Counted from the stretch's first letter, positions 52,313 through 63,152 are shown. The stretch is DNA of 64,000 nucleotides from Methylobacter sp. (GCA_030679035.1 JAUXTH010000101.1:1-64000); one strand, 5' to 3'. Notes: a model not told the origin generated them from the sequence alone. Made by a program: numbers and translations.

Positions 52313-53422
52313 TTGGAAGAAGATCTAACTACCGATTTAGTCGTGCTGCAAAGTCATTTAGAATCCATGTTTGAGCGCGTTCAGCAAAACAGCGTTATCT
52401 TGCAGAAGTTTCGGGCGTTCGAAATAAGATTGCTAAAGCTCAATTCCTTATCGGACATTATTGACCACCTGCTTGAAGAGGCTAAAAATTACTTTGATCT
52501 TGACGTGATCAGCTTATGCTTGATCGACGAAACGGGTGAAATTGCAAAAACTCTCAACGACAACGGTTACCCGTCCAGCTCAAAAAAAGGTCTAATGCTG
52601 CTGGACAGCAGGAAGCCTTCAAAATTAACCGCCATTCAACCCTACATTGGCGTTTATGAAAACGCTCAATGCGCCGATTTTTTTCCGCATATTGAAAAAC
52701 AACCCATCAGCGTTGCCATTACGCCCTTAACTCGCCGGGGCAAATATCTGGGAGCTTTAAATCTAGGCAGCTATCAGCTTGACCGGTTCGCTGATAATAT
52801 GGCGACAGATTTTATAGAACACCTCAGCTCAGTAGTCAGTGTTTGTCTGGAAAATAATCTTCATGTCGAAGAGATTAGGCGGGTCAGCTATCTCGACGCA
52901 TTAACGGGGGTAAATAACAGACGCTTTTTGGAACAGCGCATAGGCGAAGAATTAAAGCGCAGTCAACGCAATGCAGAGCCGTTATCCTGCCAATTTTTTG
53001 ATATAGACTTTTTTAAGGCTATCAATGATAAACATGGTCATCAGGGCGGCGATCAGGTTTTGTCTTTGGTGGCCGCCGCGATAAGAGATCAGTTGAGGGA
53101 CAATGACATATTTGTCCGTTACGGCGGAGAAGAATTTGTCGCATTATTGTCTAATACCGACGAAGCCAAGGGGTTGGAAACTGCCGAGCGAGTTCGCAAA
53201 ACTATCCATGCGCTGGTCATTGCCTTTGATGATGCTTTCATCCCGGTTACCGTCTCTATCGGTATATCAACCTACCAGCCGGATAGCACATCGATTTCCA
53301 TAGATGAAGAAACTGCCAGTCGCCTGATTAAATCGGCCGATTCAGCCTTGTACAGAGCCAAACATAATGGCCGGAATCGTGTGGAAAATGGTGGGATTGT
53401 TTTGGACAGACAGGTTTTATAA
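52313..53422 (+). CDS. Diguanylate cyclase with GAF/DUF484-like sensor
   Basis: A 369-residue GGDEF protein that makes c-di-GMP. Residues about 50-190 form a GAF/DUF484-like domain (LNSLSDIIDHLLEEAKNYFDLDVISL). The GGDEF domain has the active site GGEEF (residues 271-275), substrate-binding NNRRFLEQRI and IDFFKAINDKHGHQGGDQVL, and the inhibitory I-site RDND (262-265), five residues before the active site. It should therefore be active and feedback-regulated. The start is TTG at 52313; the next ATG (about residue 20) would cut into the first helix. It is convergent with pntB. Confidence 0.92.
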   Translation: MEEDLTTDLVVLQSHLESMFERVQQNSVILQKFRAFEIRLLKLNSLSDIIDHLLEEAKNYFDLDVISLCLIDETGEIAKTLNDNGYPSSSKKGLMLLDSRKPSKLTAIQPYIGVYENAQCADFFPHIEKQPISVAITPLTRRGKYLGALNLGSYQLDRFADNMATDFIEHLSSVVSVCLENNLHVEEIRRVSYLDALTGVNNRRFLEQRIGEELKRSQRNAEPLSCQFFDIDFFKAINDKHGHQGGDQVLSLVAAAIRDQLRDNDIFVRYGGEEFVALLSNTDEAKGLETAERVRKTIHALVIAFDDAFIPVTVSIGISTYQPDSTSISIDEETASRLIKSADSALYRAKHNGRNRVENGGIVLDRQVL

Positions 53423-53451
53423 ACCTAAAAAATCGTAGTTATAAGTCGAAA

Positions 53452-53480
53452 TGTTGGGGGATGCGTAAGCTCCCCCAGCA
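53452..53480. terminator. Hairpin between convergent dgc and pntB genes
   Basis: TGTTGGGGGA and its complement TCCCCCAGCA surround nine bases. There is no strong T run on either side. It lies in the 67-base gap between two convergent genes, so a role as a bidirectional terminator is likely. Confidence 0.55.
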
Positions 53481-53489
53481 TAGTTCACC

Positions 53490-54884
53490 TTACCCCTTCA
53501 ACGCCTTCAACACCGCCTGCATGGTCGCATTGGCATCGCCAAACAACATGCGGGTGTTTTCCAGTACGAATAACGGATTGCCCACGCCCGCATAGCCGGA
53601 TGCCATACTGCGTTTAAGTACGACGGTGGTTTCGCCTTTCCAGCATTCCAGTACAGGCATACCGGCAATCGGGCTGTTGGGGTCATCCAATGCCGATGGA
53701 TTGACGATGTCGTTAGCGCCGATCACGATGGACACGTCAACATGGGCCCAATCTTCATTGATTTCGTCCATTTCATAAACAATGTCGTAAGGCACTTTGG
53801 CTTCGGCTAACAGCACGTTCATGTGGCCGGGCATTCTTCCGGCAACCGGATGGATGCCGAAACCGACTTTTTTGCCTTTATCGCGCAACAATTTGGTGAT
53901 TTCATTAACGGTGTGTTGAGCCTGCGCAACCGCCATGCCGTAGCCTGGAATGATCATGATGTTTTTAGCATCCAGCAATAATTGAGCGGTTTCTTCAGCA
54001 CTGATTGGTGTTACTTCGCCTTCAATAATAGCTTCTGGGCCACCTGAACCGGTACCGAAACCTCCTGCAATCACGCTGATAAAGTTGCGATTCATCGCGC
54101 GGCACATGATGTAACTCAAGATCGCGCCGCTGCTGCCGACTAATGCGCCGGTCACAATCAATAAATCGTTGCTTAACATAAAACCGGTTGCTGCTGCCGC
54201 CCATCCTGAATAGCTGTTCAGCATGGATACCACCACCGGCATATCAGCGCCGCCGATAGCCATGACCATGTGTATGCCGAACACCAGGGCAATCCCGGTC
54301 ATAATCCATAAGGGCAAAGAGCCTCCGCCGGTTTCCGTTTGTTGTAAAAACATCCAGCCCAGAACAATGGAGGCAATCAGCAGACCTAAATTAAACCAAT
54401 GGCGACCCGGCAGTAACAGCGGTTTGCCACTGATACGTTCGCTGAGTTTGCCAAAAGCAATCACCGAACCTGAAAAGGTAACAGCCCCAATCAATATGCC
54501 GATATAAATTTCTATTTCGTGAATGTTCTTTTCTACACCGCTCAGGTTTGTAGAACTGTCCATAAAATTGGCATAACCCACTAACACCGCAGCCATGCCC
54601 ACGAGGCTGTGCATGATGGCGACCAGTTCGGGCATTTGGGTCATTTCAACTTTTAATGCGGCTCTGGCGCCGATAGCTCCACCGATTAACAAGGCAACGA
54701 TTAAAATGGCGTATGAGGTAACCGACGCGCTTAATGTGGTAGCGATAATGGCAATCGCCATACCTAGCATGCCGTAATAATTGCCTCTGCGGGCTGTTTC
54801 CTGATTACTTAAACCACTCAGGCTGAAAATAAACAGAATGGTGGCGACGATGTAAGACATCGTGACTAAACTATGGGACATCAT
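53490..54884 (-). CDS. pntB: NAD(P) transhydrogenase subunit beta
   Basis: Membrane and NADP-binding subunit of the proton-translocating transhydrogenase, which makes NADPH from NADH using the proton gradient. The 464-residue product has about eight membrane helices (residues 8-270) and the C-terminal NADP domain ([73 protein letters not shown]). Length is normal. It follows pntA by nine bases. Methanotrophs need NADPH because their formaldehyde and formate oxidation yields much NADH, consistent with this context. Confidence 0.97.
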   Translation of the reverse strand: MMSHSLVTMSYIVATILFIFSLSGLSNQETARRGNYYGMLGMAIAIIATTLSASVTSYAILIVALLIGGAIGARAALKVEMTQMPELVAIMHSLVGMAAVLVGYANFMDSSTNLSGVEKNIHEIEIYIGILIGAVTFSGSVIAFGKLSERISGKPLLLPGRHWFNLGLLIASIVLGWMFLQQTETGGGSLPLWIMTGIALVFGIHMVMAIGGADMPVVVSMLNSYSGWAAAATGFMLSNDLLIVTGALVGSSGAILSYIMCRAMNRNFISVIAGGFGTGSGGPEAIIEGEVTPISAEETAQLLLDAKNIMIIPGYGMAVAQAQHTVNEITKLLRDKGKKVGFGIHPVAGRMPGHMNVLLAEAKVPYDIVYEMDEINEDWAHVDVSIVIGANDIVNPSALDDPNSPIAGMPVLECWKGETTVVLKRSMASGYAGVGNPLFVLENTRMLFGDANATMQAVLKALKG

Positions 54885-54893
54885 ATTCTCCGG

Positions 54894-56459
54894 TTATTTT
54901 CTGAACATTTCTAACATACGGCGAGTGACTAAAAAACCACCGGCAATATTGATAGATGCAATGAGTATCGCCAATCCGGCAAGGATGCTGATGGTCGAGT
55001 CGAGCGCAGAAACCTGCACCAGTGCGCCGATTACGATAATGCCGCTAATAGCATTGGTAACACTCATTAAAGGGGTATGTAGAGATGCAGTCACATTCCA
55101 TATCACCTGATAACCGATGAAACACGCCAGCACAAACACCGTAAAGTGCGTCATGAACGACGCAGGGGCAACCGAGCCGATGCCGAACAACGCCAATCCG
55201 CCAATAATTAAAGGTATAAATTGCTTAACCGATTCTGGAACGATTGATTTTTTTTGTTGTTCCTGTACCGATGCATAAGCGGGCGCTTCGGTCTGCGGGG
55301 CAGGGGCGGCGGAGAGTTTTGGCGGTGGTGGCGGCCAGGTGATTTTGCCTTCCTTAATCACCGTAGTGCCGCGTATCACCTCATCGTCCATATTGACGTT
55401 GATCGTGCCGTTTTTCTCAGGGCATAGTTCCGTTAACAAATGTCTGAGATTGGTTGCATAAAGCTGACTCGATTGGTTAGCCAAACGACTGGGTAAATTG
55501 CTGTAACCGATAATAGTTACGTCGTGTTTTACCACAACCTGATCTTTCTCGGTCAACGCGCAATTGCCGCCTTGTTCGGCTGCCAAATCAACAATAATAC
55601 TGCCCGGCTTCATGGATTTAACCATGCCTTCGGTGATCAGTTTGGGTGCCGGTTTACCGGGAATCAGCGCGGTGGTGATAATAATGTCCACTTCCATCGC
55701 CTGTCTTGCAAACAAGGCCATTTCAGCTTCTATAAATTCCTTGGACATGGTTTTGGCGTAACCGCCGGTGCCTGAGCCTTCTTCTTCAAAGTCCAGCATC
55801 AAAAACTCGGCATCCATGCTTTCAATTTGTTCTTTCACCTCGGGCCGGGTATCGAAAGCCCTGACGATAGCGCCCATGCTCTTTGCGGTGCCAATGGCGG
55901 CAAGACCTGCAACACCGGCACCGATTACCAACACCTTGGCGGGTGGAATCTTACCGGCGGCGGTAATCTGTCCGGTAAAAAACCGGCCGAAATGCTGTGC
56001 AGCTTCAATGATGGCGCGATAACCGGCAATATTGGCCATAGAACTCAATGCATCGAGTTTTTGCGCTCTGGACATGCGCGGTACGCTGTCCATAGCCAGT
56101 ACAGTGGCATTCTTGGCGGCCAGTTTCTGCATTAACTCTTCATTTTGCGCAGGCCAGATAAAACTGATTAAACGACCGCCTTCGGATAGCAGGTCGATTT
56201 CATCCAGTGCCAGCTCCGGGTGCCGCTCGGGAGCGCGAACTTTCATGACGATGTCCGCTGTGTCCCACAGCGTCTTGGCATTGTCGATGATTTCAACACC
56301 CACTTCTTTGTAGGCTTCGTCGGAAATATTTGCGCCAAGCCCCGCGCCGCTTTCGAGTAGGATGGAAAAACCCAGTTTTATAATTTGTTCTGCGGCTTCA
56401 GGTGTAGTTGCCACACGTTTTTCACCTGGGTGAATCTCTTTAGGTATACCAATCTTCAT
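54894..56459 (-). CDS. pntA: NAD(P) transhydrogenase subunit alpha
   Basis: The 521-residue alpha subunit in the fused (alpha1-alpha2) form. The N-terminal NAD-binding domain has [40 protein letters not shown] and [18 protein letters not shown] Pro/Ala-rich linker (about 370-395, including WPPPPPK) leads to four C-terminal membrane helices ([47 protein letters not shown] and a final [20 protein letters not shown]). It starts at ATG 56459 and heads the pntAB operon, whose promoter must lie in 56460-56560. Confidence 0.97.
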   Translation of the reverse strand: MKIGIPKEIHPGEKRVATTPEAAEQIIKLGFSILLESGAGLGANISDEAYKEVGVEIIDNAKTLWDTADIVMKVRAPERHPELALDEIDLLSEGGRLISFIWPAQNEELMQKLAAKNATVLAMDSVPRMSRAQKLDALSSMANIAGYRAIIEAAQHFGRFFTGQITAAGKIPPAKVLVIGAGVAGLAAIGTAKSMGAIVRAFDTRPEVKEQIESMDAEFLMLDFEEEGSGTGGYAKTMSKEFIEAEMALFARQAMEVDIIITTALIPGKPAPKLITEGMVKSMKPGSIIVDLAAEQGGNCALTEKDQVVVKHDVTIIGYSNLPSRLANQSSQLYATNLRHLLTELCPEKNGTINVNMDDEVIRGTTVIKEGKITWPPPPPKLSAAPAPQTEAPAYASVQEQQKKSIVPESVKQFIPLIIGGLALFGIGSVAPASFMTHFTVFVLACFIGYQVIWNVTASLHTPLMSVTNAISGIIVIGALVQVSALDSTISILAGLAILIASINIAGGFLVTRRMLEMFRK

Positions 56460-57343
56460 ACAATCTCCAATGGGAGTAGTTTAGAGCAGAGTGAACAGGT
56501 TTTAACCTTTAGTTAAAATCTCAGCGTGGAGGATATGAGATTAAGCCATGTTTTTCAATAGAAAACATAAAACGGGTGGGTGAATGTCGATTTTTCAAAG
56601 GGGTAGAGGCTTTTTACCTGTATGAAAGCCGCCACGTTCAATTTGGAGCTCTGATAGCTCTTGATTTATAAATAATCGGTTTAAGCTTACAAAAGAATCG
56701 GCTTTGGTTCTGAGGTATCTATATGTTTTATTGATATAAAACAATGCGATAATTTTCATTTTTGATTCATTTTAAATAAAAGTAGCGTTAGGATAATTTT
56801 CCACCCATAAAAATGGGCCAGAAGGAAAGTCTTATGTTCATCATTAACGCATTGGGTGCGTAGCAAGCCCTTATCAGGACAACTGGTAACTTTTCCGCAT
56901 ATTCTAAGACCGCAAACATCTCACGGTTCAGAAACGATCAGCCAAATCTAAGCATAGCCGCCAGCAGGCTATGCGTGAAAAGAGACGTGGCAACATCCTT
57001 AGAGAAATACGCGTGTAGACTATTACCGAACTCGGATGTAAATCAAGGAAGGGTTTCGCGACAGCAAGAGTCATTATTATGGATTGGATTTAGCTCGAGA
57101 AAGCAAGATTCAAGCTGAAAGCAGATTAGAGTCAATAGCAGTTCAAAACGTTCGCCGTATTCGGTTATCTTTCTCGGAAAAATGGCATGCTTTGGAGTGA
57201 CGGACGATTTTTAAAGCTGGTGTAGGCGTTGTTAGTCGATTATTTCGACACATTGGAGCAATGGGGTGTGGGGACACCTCAAATCTAGTCCATTTATTCC
57301 GAATGTAATGGTAGAGTCCTTGTTCTCACGCTATGAAATATAG
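56460..57343. other. Non-coding 884-base gap, probably decayed sequence
   Basis: No intact gene is seen. The first 100 bases must hold the pntA promoter. From about 56870 to 57310 several short plus-strand frames interrupted by stops read like remnants of coding sequence (for example FGYLSRKNGMLWSDGRF around 57165), but I cannot assign a family. The composition changes here from the mixed GC of the pnt genes to AT-rich sequence continuing into the next gene. Confidence 0.5.
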
Positions 57344-58045
57344 TTAAAAAGTTAATTCTTTTAGTGAATCTATATAGAAATCTATATGATGTGAAAGTCC
57401 TGAGCCATGCATTGGAAAAATAATATTTATTTTGTTTTCTTTTATTTTATCTAGTGCATGATTAAGATGGGTGCGTGATGGCAAGTAATTTTCTTTATAT
57501 ATTGAGTCAATAATTTCTGTTATACAATTTTCATCATTTATTCCCGTAAATTCACCTTTTTGTATGAATAGGTCGGAAGAAAATAGTATTTTTTGTTCAA
57601 TCCAGTAAACGACTAAGCTATCCCACTGGTGAACATGCTTTGTGTGTATGAACTTTAATGAGCATCCTTCGAATACAGATATGACTTCATTATCATTTAC
57701 AGGCTTTGCCCGCACATTAAAAATATCATTTAAACCAAATGTGCAAATAGGGTGTGCATATACCTTTAGTTTCTGCTTTGAGACTTTCAATATTTCAGGT
57801 ATAGCTCCCATTTCGTCTGCTTCGAAGTGAGGCACTATTACATTTTCTATATTCTCTGGAGATAATCCACAAGACGTTATGTTTGTTGATAATGCACTGA
57901 AGTCATTCCTGAAACCGGTTTCTATTATGGTTATTTTTTTATCTTTTGACACTACTATGAACTGGTTAAATGATAACCCTATTTTATCTATGAAAATAGA
58001 GTTAACATAAAGATTTTCCAGGATCTTAAATATTTTTGATGGCAT
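57344..58045 (-). CDS. Metallo-beta-lactamase-fold protein (ODP-like), altered metal motif
   Basis: A 233-residue MBL-fold protein resembling the diiron ODP domain of flavodiiron proteins, without flavodoxin domain. The metal loop reads HFEADE (His73, Glu75, Asp77, Glu78), where HxExDH is standard, so one His ligand is replaced by Glu. Other ligand candidates are HPICTFGL, HQWDSLVVYW, SSDLF and PMHGSG, in the usual order. The gene is strongly AT-rich: 19 of 60 bases are G or C in 57361-57420, far below the pnt or cobalamin genes, suggesting transfer. Redox sensing or oxygen chemistry is possible, not shown. It lies 75 bases from the DUF6875-like gene on the same strand. Confidence 0.75.
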   Translation of the reverse strand: MPSKIFKILENLYVNSIFIDKIGLSFNQFIVVSKDKKITIIETGFRNDFSALSTNITSCGLSPENIENVIVPHFEADEMGAIPEILKVSKQKLKVYAHPICTFGLNDIFNVRAKPVNDNEVISVFEGCSLKFIHTKHVHQWDSLVVYWIEQKILFSSDLFIQKGEFTGINDENCITEIIDSIYKENYLPSRTHLNHALDKIKENKINIIFPMHGSGLSHHIDFYIDSLKELTF

Positions 58046-58119
58046 AATGATCGGTTATGTGTTGATATTAGTTGGCAGTAATTTAATATTGGTTACGTTT
58101 TATTTTATACCGCTTAATG

Positions 58120-58800
58120 TTATCTTAACAGCATGTTTTTCTTATGCTCAATGAATTTTTTTAAAAACTGTTCTCCTTTTTCTCCAAAAATTTCTAAGTA
58201 TTTTTTTACAAAAATCGTGTTTTGCATTAAAAATGCAATATCCGTTATCGCCATACTTCTTATAGCCAATAAAGCAACTGGACTATCAAGAGGAAAAAAA
58301 TTATCATTCCATAGTCCCTTTTCTTTACATCCCGGATAAAACTGACCAATCATTAGACGTTCTTCTACAAATATCGGCTTTAATTCATTTTGAATGGATT
58401 CAACTTTAAAATATTCTGTGTTGGTAATATAGGGATAGACATTTATTATTACCTTGTAACTTTCCGCATGAGCGGTTTTTAGTTCTTTAAATAATTGAAT
58501 TTGACTTACTATCTTTTTTATCTCACTTTCTTTATCTAAGTGAAATGACCTTTCTATTGTAAAAAAAATACTGTCCTTATTGATTGCTTCTTTTGTGAGC
58601 GGACAAACATCTCCAGAGCGTCCTAATGATGGATGGGGACTGCATAAAAATTCAGTTATCCATTTTTTTATGCCGATTAATTCTTCCGCATCGCTATTCT
58701 TCCATGACAGTAAAGGGATTGGAGAGTGGGCTATTGGACTTGACTTGGATGTATTTAACTTTGAAGCATCAATGTTTTTTTCTACTGCTGACGAAATCAT
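58120..58800 (-). CDS. DUF6875-like protein
   Basis: About 226 residues from the ATG at 58800, with ribosome site AAGGA eight bases upstream. The conserved-looking parts are HPSLGRSGDVCPLTKEAI, with its single conserved Cys, and GLWNDNFFPLDSPVALLAIRSM, which I associate with the DUF6875 family found near peptide synthetase genes. No catalytic motif can be named. It is AT-rich like the neighbouring MBL-fold gene and probably in the same transcription unit. The frame open to 58833 adds eleven residues without a better ribosome site. Confidence 0.6.
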   Translation of the reverse strand: MISSAVEKNIDASKLNTSKSSPIAHSPIPLLSWKNSDAEELIGIKKWITEFLCSPHPSLGRSGDVCPLTKEAINKDSIFFTIERSFHLDKESEIKKIVSQIQLFKELKTAHAESYKVIINVYPYITNTEYFKVESIQNELKPIFVEERLMIGQFYPGCKEKGLWNDNFFPLDSPVALLAIRSMAITDIAFLMQNTIFVKKYLEIFGEKGEQFLKKFIEHKKNMLLR

Positions 58801-59591
58801 TGCTTTTTCCTTATTAAAGGGAGGACAGCGCACTTCTCATATATGAGTCATTGGTGGCAATGAAACAGTGAGTCGACTTAAGTTATGTGTAGAGGCTGGA
58901 CTCAGCGGTACAATGCAGGTACTCACGCCAAGGTTCTTAGTTTGTCCATGCCGCGATATAGCGCACCGTTGGTCAGTTAAGTATTCCAGATAAAATAACA
59001 AATCGAAGTTTTTCTGAAATTAATGTAATAACGTTCAATATCCGAAATTCACGCTGATATTTATGGACGTTAAAAAATTATTAACTCAAATAAATCGCTT
59101 AACGACTTGTTCACTCCAGCACTAAGTTCGTGTCAACTACCGATTAAAAATACCGTACTTCGAATTAAATAAATATACGTGTGGATACCTATTAGGCACT
59201 AGGTAGAGAAGTAGGCTTTGGTATTCCCACTGGCGTTGTTAGGGACAGAGGAATGGTGGAACGGTAAACGCATTTGCTTGTGTCTTTTTTTGGGGGGGGG
59301 GCTCAACTGGCGGCAATGCACTACTTTTCTGTGGAAGGCCTCATTAGGCGTCAATTAGAACCTATGGTAAAGCTAATACTGAAAGTAACTCACATTGGGC
59401 ACTGTCTTACGATTTAAGGTATTTAGTTCAACCTGATAGGTAATCGCACTTATTGATTGAGGAAGTTGAACCTTCTAATCTACATATACGTGAACAACAC
59501 CCACCAATCATTTCAAGCAGCTGCAACTGACTATGTCGATTTGGAACGCGCTGATTAAATCCCTTTCTAAAAACACCAACTTGTCTGGCAA
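58801..59591. other. Non-coding 790-base gap with a G10 tract
   Basis: No gene is seen in any frame. T7 followed by G10 stands at 59285-59301, the same T-then-G pattern as the G9 tract at 59662-59670 in the next gene. The region should contain promoters for the leftward DUF6875-like gene and the rightward NRPS. The missing N-terminal half of the NRPS condensation domain was not found here in any frame, so the sequence is probably unrelated material joined to the NRPS by a past rearrangement. Confidence 0.55.
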
Positions 59592-62500
59592 TTGTGGCTG
59601 ATAAGCAATTTGTTCAGGGCTTCCCCTGTCTCAACAGCAATACGAAAAAAACTCTTATTTTGGGGGGGGGATATGCAAATGTGCTTGTCTGATTTATCTG
59701 TCGAATTATCAGAGCCGCTCCAAAAACCGGCAGCTGAACAGTTTCTAGAATGGACAGAGCTAAAACCGGAAATGATTGAGGTGATGGCGCGGCGGCTGAA
59801 TTACTGGAAGCTACAGTTGGCGGATGCGCCAGTACTGGAATTGCCCACCGACAGACCGCGCTCAACGGGACAGTCATTCCGCAGTGAAACTCAGAAATTC
59901 AGCGTGTCGCCCTGCTTGGTAGAGGAATTGAAAGCCCTGAGCCGGCTCGAAGGCGCGACCTTGTTCATGACCATGATGTCGGCTTTTCAAATTCTGTTGC
60001 ACCGCTACAGCGGACAGGACGACATTGTGATCGGTACGCGGAGCAACGGGCAGAGCTATTTAAAGAGCGAAGGCTTGAACGGTCTTTTCGGTAACCTTCT
60101 GGCGTTGCGTACGGATCTATCAGGCAATCCCCGTTTCCGTGACCTGCTGGCACAGGTGCGGGAAGTCGTGCTTGGGGCTTACGCCAACCAGAATATACCG
60201 TTTGAAAAACTGGCCGATGCGCTCAATCTGCAACGCGACCGTAGCCGCAATCCGCTGTTTCAGGTCATGTTCATCATTCAACACCTCCCCGATGATAACG
60301 CTCCCTTAAATAAGATTACCCCTGATTTTCTACAGGCCTATACCGGAACTGCCCAATTCGACCTTATCCTCGAACTGTCGGAAACCCCGCATGGTTTGGC
60401 AGGCGAGGTGAAATACGCTACTGACCTGTTCGAGGCCGCGACCATAAGCCGCCTAATCGGCCATTTTCTGACTCTTCTCGGCGACATTGTCGCTCGCCCG
60501 GAGGCGCATCTGTCCGAATTTTCCTTGCTGACTGAGCCTGAGCGGCGACAATTGCTTGTGGAGTGGAATAATACCGCCGTAGAGTTTTCCGATGCCAAGT
60601 TTATTCATCAATTGTTCGAAGAACAGGTTAGACGCACACCTCAAGCCGTGGCTGTGGTTTACAAAAATCAACAGCTAACCTATGGCGAACTCAATGCGCG
60701 TGCTAACAAACTTGGACATTACCTGCGCTATATCGGTGTTGGACCGGAAGTGCTGGTCGGGATCTGTCTTGAGCGATCCATTGATCAAGTGATTGGTTGG
60801 CTCGCTATCCTTAAAGCCGGTGGCGCCTATGTGCCCCTTGATCCTTGTTATCCCAAGGAACTGCTGGCGTTTATGCTTGAAGACAGCGCCCCAGTAGCGT
60901 TGCTGACTAATGGTCGGCATGAGGCACTGTTCTCAGATATGTCGAAATGCCCGTATTTGATTGATTTGTCGACCCAGTGTCCAGTGTGGGCAATTTTTCC
61001 TGATACTAATCCTGATCACAAAAGAGTAGGACTCAAGTCTGAAAATTTAGCTTATGTTATCTACACATCCGGCTCCACCGGAAAGCCGAAAGGTGTAGAA
61101 ATAGTGCATCGAGGATTACAAAACCTGCTTCCCTGGTATATCAAAGAGGGCACATATCTTACTTGCGACGATGCGGTTTTGGTTGTGACATCTATGGCCT
61201 TCGATGTCACTCAAAAAGTTATTTACGGCCCTTTGCTCGCAGGCGCCCGTTTGGTTTTAGCGAGGGAGCCATTTGATCCGCAGGCAATCGTAAAGCTGGT
61301 ACTAAAAGAGCGCATTAGCATGATGACTATAACTCCGAGCGGGTTTTATACGCTGATTGATGCCAGCACAAACGGAGAACTCAGTGGGTTGCGGAAAGTT
61401 TTTCTGGGAGGTGAGCCCATGCAGCCAGCCAAGCTGCTGGAAATGCCGGAGCCACGGCCCGAGTTTTTCAACAATTACGGGCCGACTGAATGCACGATGA
61501 TGGCCACGTGTTACCGTATGTCTTCCGATCTTGAGCAATATCTCAATCGACCCGTACCGATTGGAAGCCCCATTAGGAACGTCCATATTTCCATCTTGGA
61601 TACCTATCGGCAACCGGTGCCCATTGGAGTCGCGGGAGAAATTTATATCGGCGGAGCAGCGGTTGGGCGTGGCTACCTAAATCGTCCCGAGTTGACAGCG
61701 GAGCGTTTTGTACGCGACCCATTTGTCCCGGAAGCTGGCGCACGAATGTATAAGACAGGCGACCTGGCTCGATGGTTGGCTGACGGTACCATTGAATTCT
61801 TATTCCGCAACGACTTACAGGTAAAGATCCGGGGCTTCCGCATCGAGTTGAGCGATATTGAAGCGACATTGCTTCAGCACCCGCAGCTACGTGATGTAGC
61901 GGTGGATGTGTATGAGTCTGTGCCAGGTGACAAACGGCTTGTCGCTTATCTGGTTTCCCGTGGCAATCACACTATCACCTCAACTGAAGTGCGGGACTTT
62001 CTGAAGCTAAAATTGCCGGAATTCATGATACCTTCAGCCTATGTGTTCCTCAAAGCCTTGCCGCTCACTCCTAATGGCAAGCTGAACCGTAAAGCCCTGC
62101 CACAGCCTTTGGCAGAAGTAGTAGCCAAAGGATGCTCTGCTACACGCAATGAGATCGAATGTAAACTGATTGATGTCTGGAAAAATTTACTGGGTGTGAA
62201 GAATATTGGCATTCACGACAATTTCTTCGAGCTGGGCGGACATTCCTTGCTGGCGGTCAAAATGGCTACTGAAATTAGCAAGCAGTTCAATTTTGACATG
62301 CCCTTGGGCGCAATTTACCGATCTCCGACCATTAAAGAAACAGCAAAAATAATAAGATCCTATGATAAGCACCCTTGGTATTCTCTTGTTCCAATTCAGA
62401 CGCAAGGTTTACGGCCCCCCTTGTTTGCGGTTCACACCATTTCGCTACTTGACCTGCCCCGGTATCTAGGAAATGATCAACCGCTCTATTTTCTCCGATA

Positions 62501-63152
62501 TGGCATGGCGGCAGAAAGCGGTAATCGTTCTGTCCATTTGCCGCCAATGGAAGAACTGGCCAGTCATTATATTAATGAGCTGCAACGGGTGCAGCCGCAA
62601 GGACCCTACTACTTGATAGGGTTTTCCTTTGGCGGCATGATTGCTTATGAAATGGCCTGTCAATTACTTGAAAATGGACACCGAGTGAACTTTGTGGGAA
62701 TGTTGGATACACACCTGACAGATGAAAAGCAGTTGCTACCCTATCATCGGATAATCCATAATTTTTTTAGGCAAAGCCCAAGCCGGCTCGTGAGAGGGAT
62801 AAAAAATAAAATCACTGACTTGGTAAAACCCTATAAATATGGCTCAGGCTTCTGGCCTCACATTTATACATTAGCTCCTGACAAGGCATGTCGCAATAAT
62901 TATCAACCGAAAAGTTATAAGGGGCGTGTGACACTATTTCAAGGATGGGATTGGGAAACTACGCTTTTTAGTAAGGCCCCAGCAGAACTAGCATGGACAC
63001 AACTTTTGGGTGATAGGATCGACGTTCAACAGGTTTCCGGTGCGCATTCTGATATATGCAAAGAGCCTCACGTCAAAATCCTGGCTGCAAAAATAATAGC
63101 TTGTATGGATAAGGCAATTAACGAAAGAGGTGATGAACCCTGTTCACGATAA
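59592..63152 (+). CDS. Nonribosomal peptide synthetase, partial C-A-T-TE
   Basis: A terminal NRPS module of at most 1186 residues. It begins inside a condensation domain: LNYWKLQLADAPVLELPTDR (residue about 67 on) to RNPLFQVMFIIQHL are its second half, but the first half with HHxxxDG is absent. The adenylation domain (about 350-860) has YTSGSTGKPKGVE, NNYGPTE, YKTGDLARW, QVKIRGFRIELSDIE and PNGKLNRKAL; its A4 region reads FDVTQKVIY instead of the common FDxSxxE. A carrier domain (FFELGGHSLLAV, Ser near 886) and a type I thioesterase (GFSFGGM, GAHSDI) follow. The first codons (TTG at 59592) precede a G9 tract; ATG at 59673 lies two bases after it. Product and activity are unknown. Confidence 0.85.
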   Translation: MWLISNLFRASPVSTAIRKKLLFWGGDMQMCLSDLSVELSEPLQKPAAEQFLEWTELKPEMIEVMARRLNYWKLQLADAPVLELPTDRPRSTGQSFRSETQKFSVSPCLVEELKALSRLEGATLFMTMMSAFQILLHRYSGQDDIVIGTRSNGQSYLKSEGLNGLFGNLLALRTDLSGNPRFRDLLAQVREVVLGAYANQNIPFEKLADALNLQRDRSRNPLFQVMFIIQHLPDDNAPLNKITPDFLQAYTGTAQFDLILELSETPHGLAGEVKYATDLFEAATISRLIGHFLTLLGDIVARPEAHLSEFSLLTEPERRQLLVEWNNTAVEFSDAKFIHQLFEEQVRRTPQAVAVVYKNQQLTYGELNARANKLGHYLRYIGVGPEVLVGICLERSIDQVIGWLAILKAGGAYVPLDPCYPKELLAFMLEDSAPVALLTNGRHEALFSDMSKCPYLIDLSTQCPVWAIFPDTNPDHKRVGLKSENLAYVIYTSGSTGKPKGVEIVHRGLQNLLPWYIKEGTYLTCDDAVLVVTSMAFDVTQKVIYGPLLAGARLVLAREPFDPQAIVKLVLKERISMMTITPSGFYTLIDASTNGELSGLRKVFLGGEPMQPAKLLEMPEPRPEFFNNYGPTECTMMATCYRMSSDLEQYLNRPVPIGSPIRNVHISILDTYRQPVPIGVAGEIYIGGAAVGRGYLNRPELTAERFVRDPFVPEAGARMYKTGDLARWLADGTIEFLFRNDLQVKIRGFRIELSDIEATLLQHPQLRDVAVDVYESVPGDKRLVAYLVSRGNHTITSTEVRDFLKLKLPEFMIPSAYVFLKALPLTPNGKLNRKALPQPLAEVVAKGCSATRNEIECKLIDVWKNLLGVKNIGIHDNFFELGGHSLLAVKMATEISKQFNFDMPLGAIYRSPTIKETAKIIRSYDKHPWYSLVPIQTQGLRPPLFAVHTISLLDLPRYLGNDQPLYFLRYGMAAESGNRSVHLPPMEELASHYINELQRVQPQGPYYLIGFSFGGMIAYEMACQLLENGHRVNFVGMLDTHLTDEKQLLPYHRIIHNFFRQSPSRLVRGIKNKITDLVKPYKYGSGFWPHIYTLAPDKACRNNYQPKSYKGRVTLFQGWDWETTLFSKAPAELAWTQLLGDRIDVQQVSGAHSDICKEPHVKILAAKIIACMDKAINERGDEPCSR

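Noticed and set aside
56870-57310. Decayed transposase between pntA and the MBL-fold gene
   Set aside because: Short plausible coding patches exist, but frames are broken and no family motif is seen.
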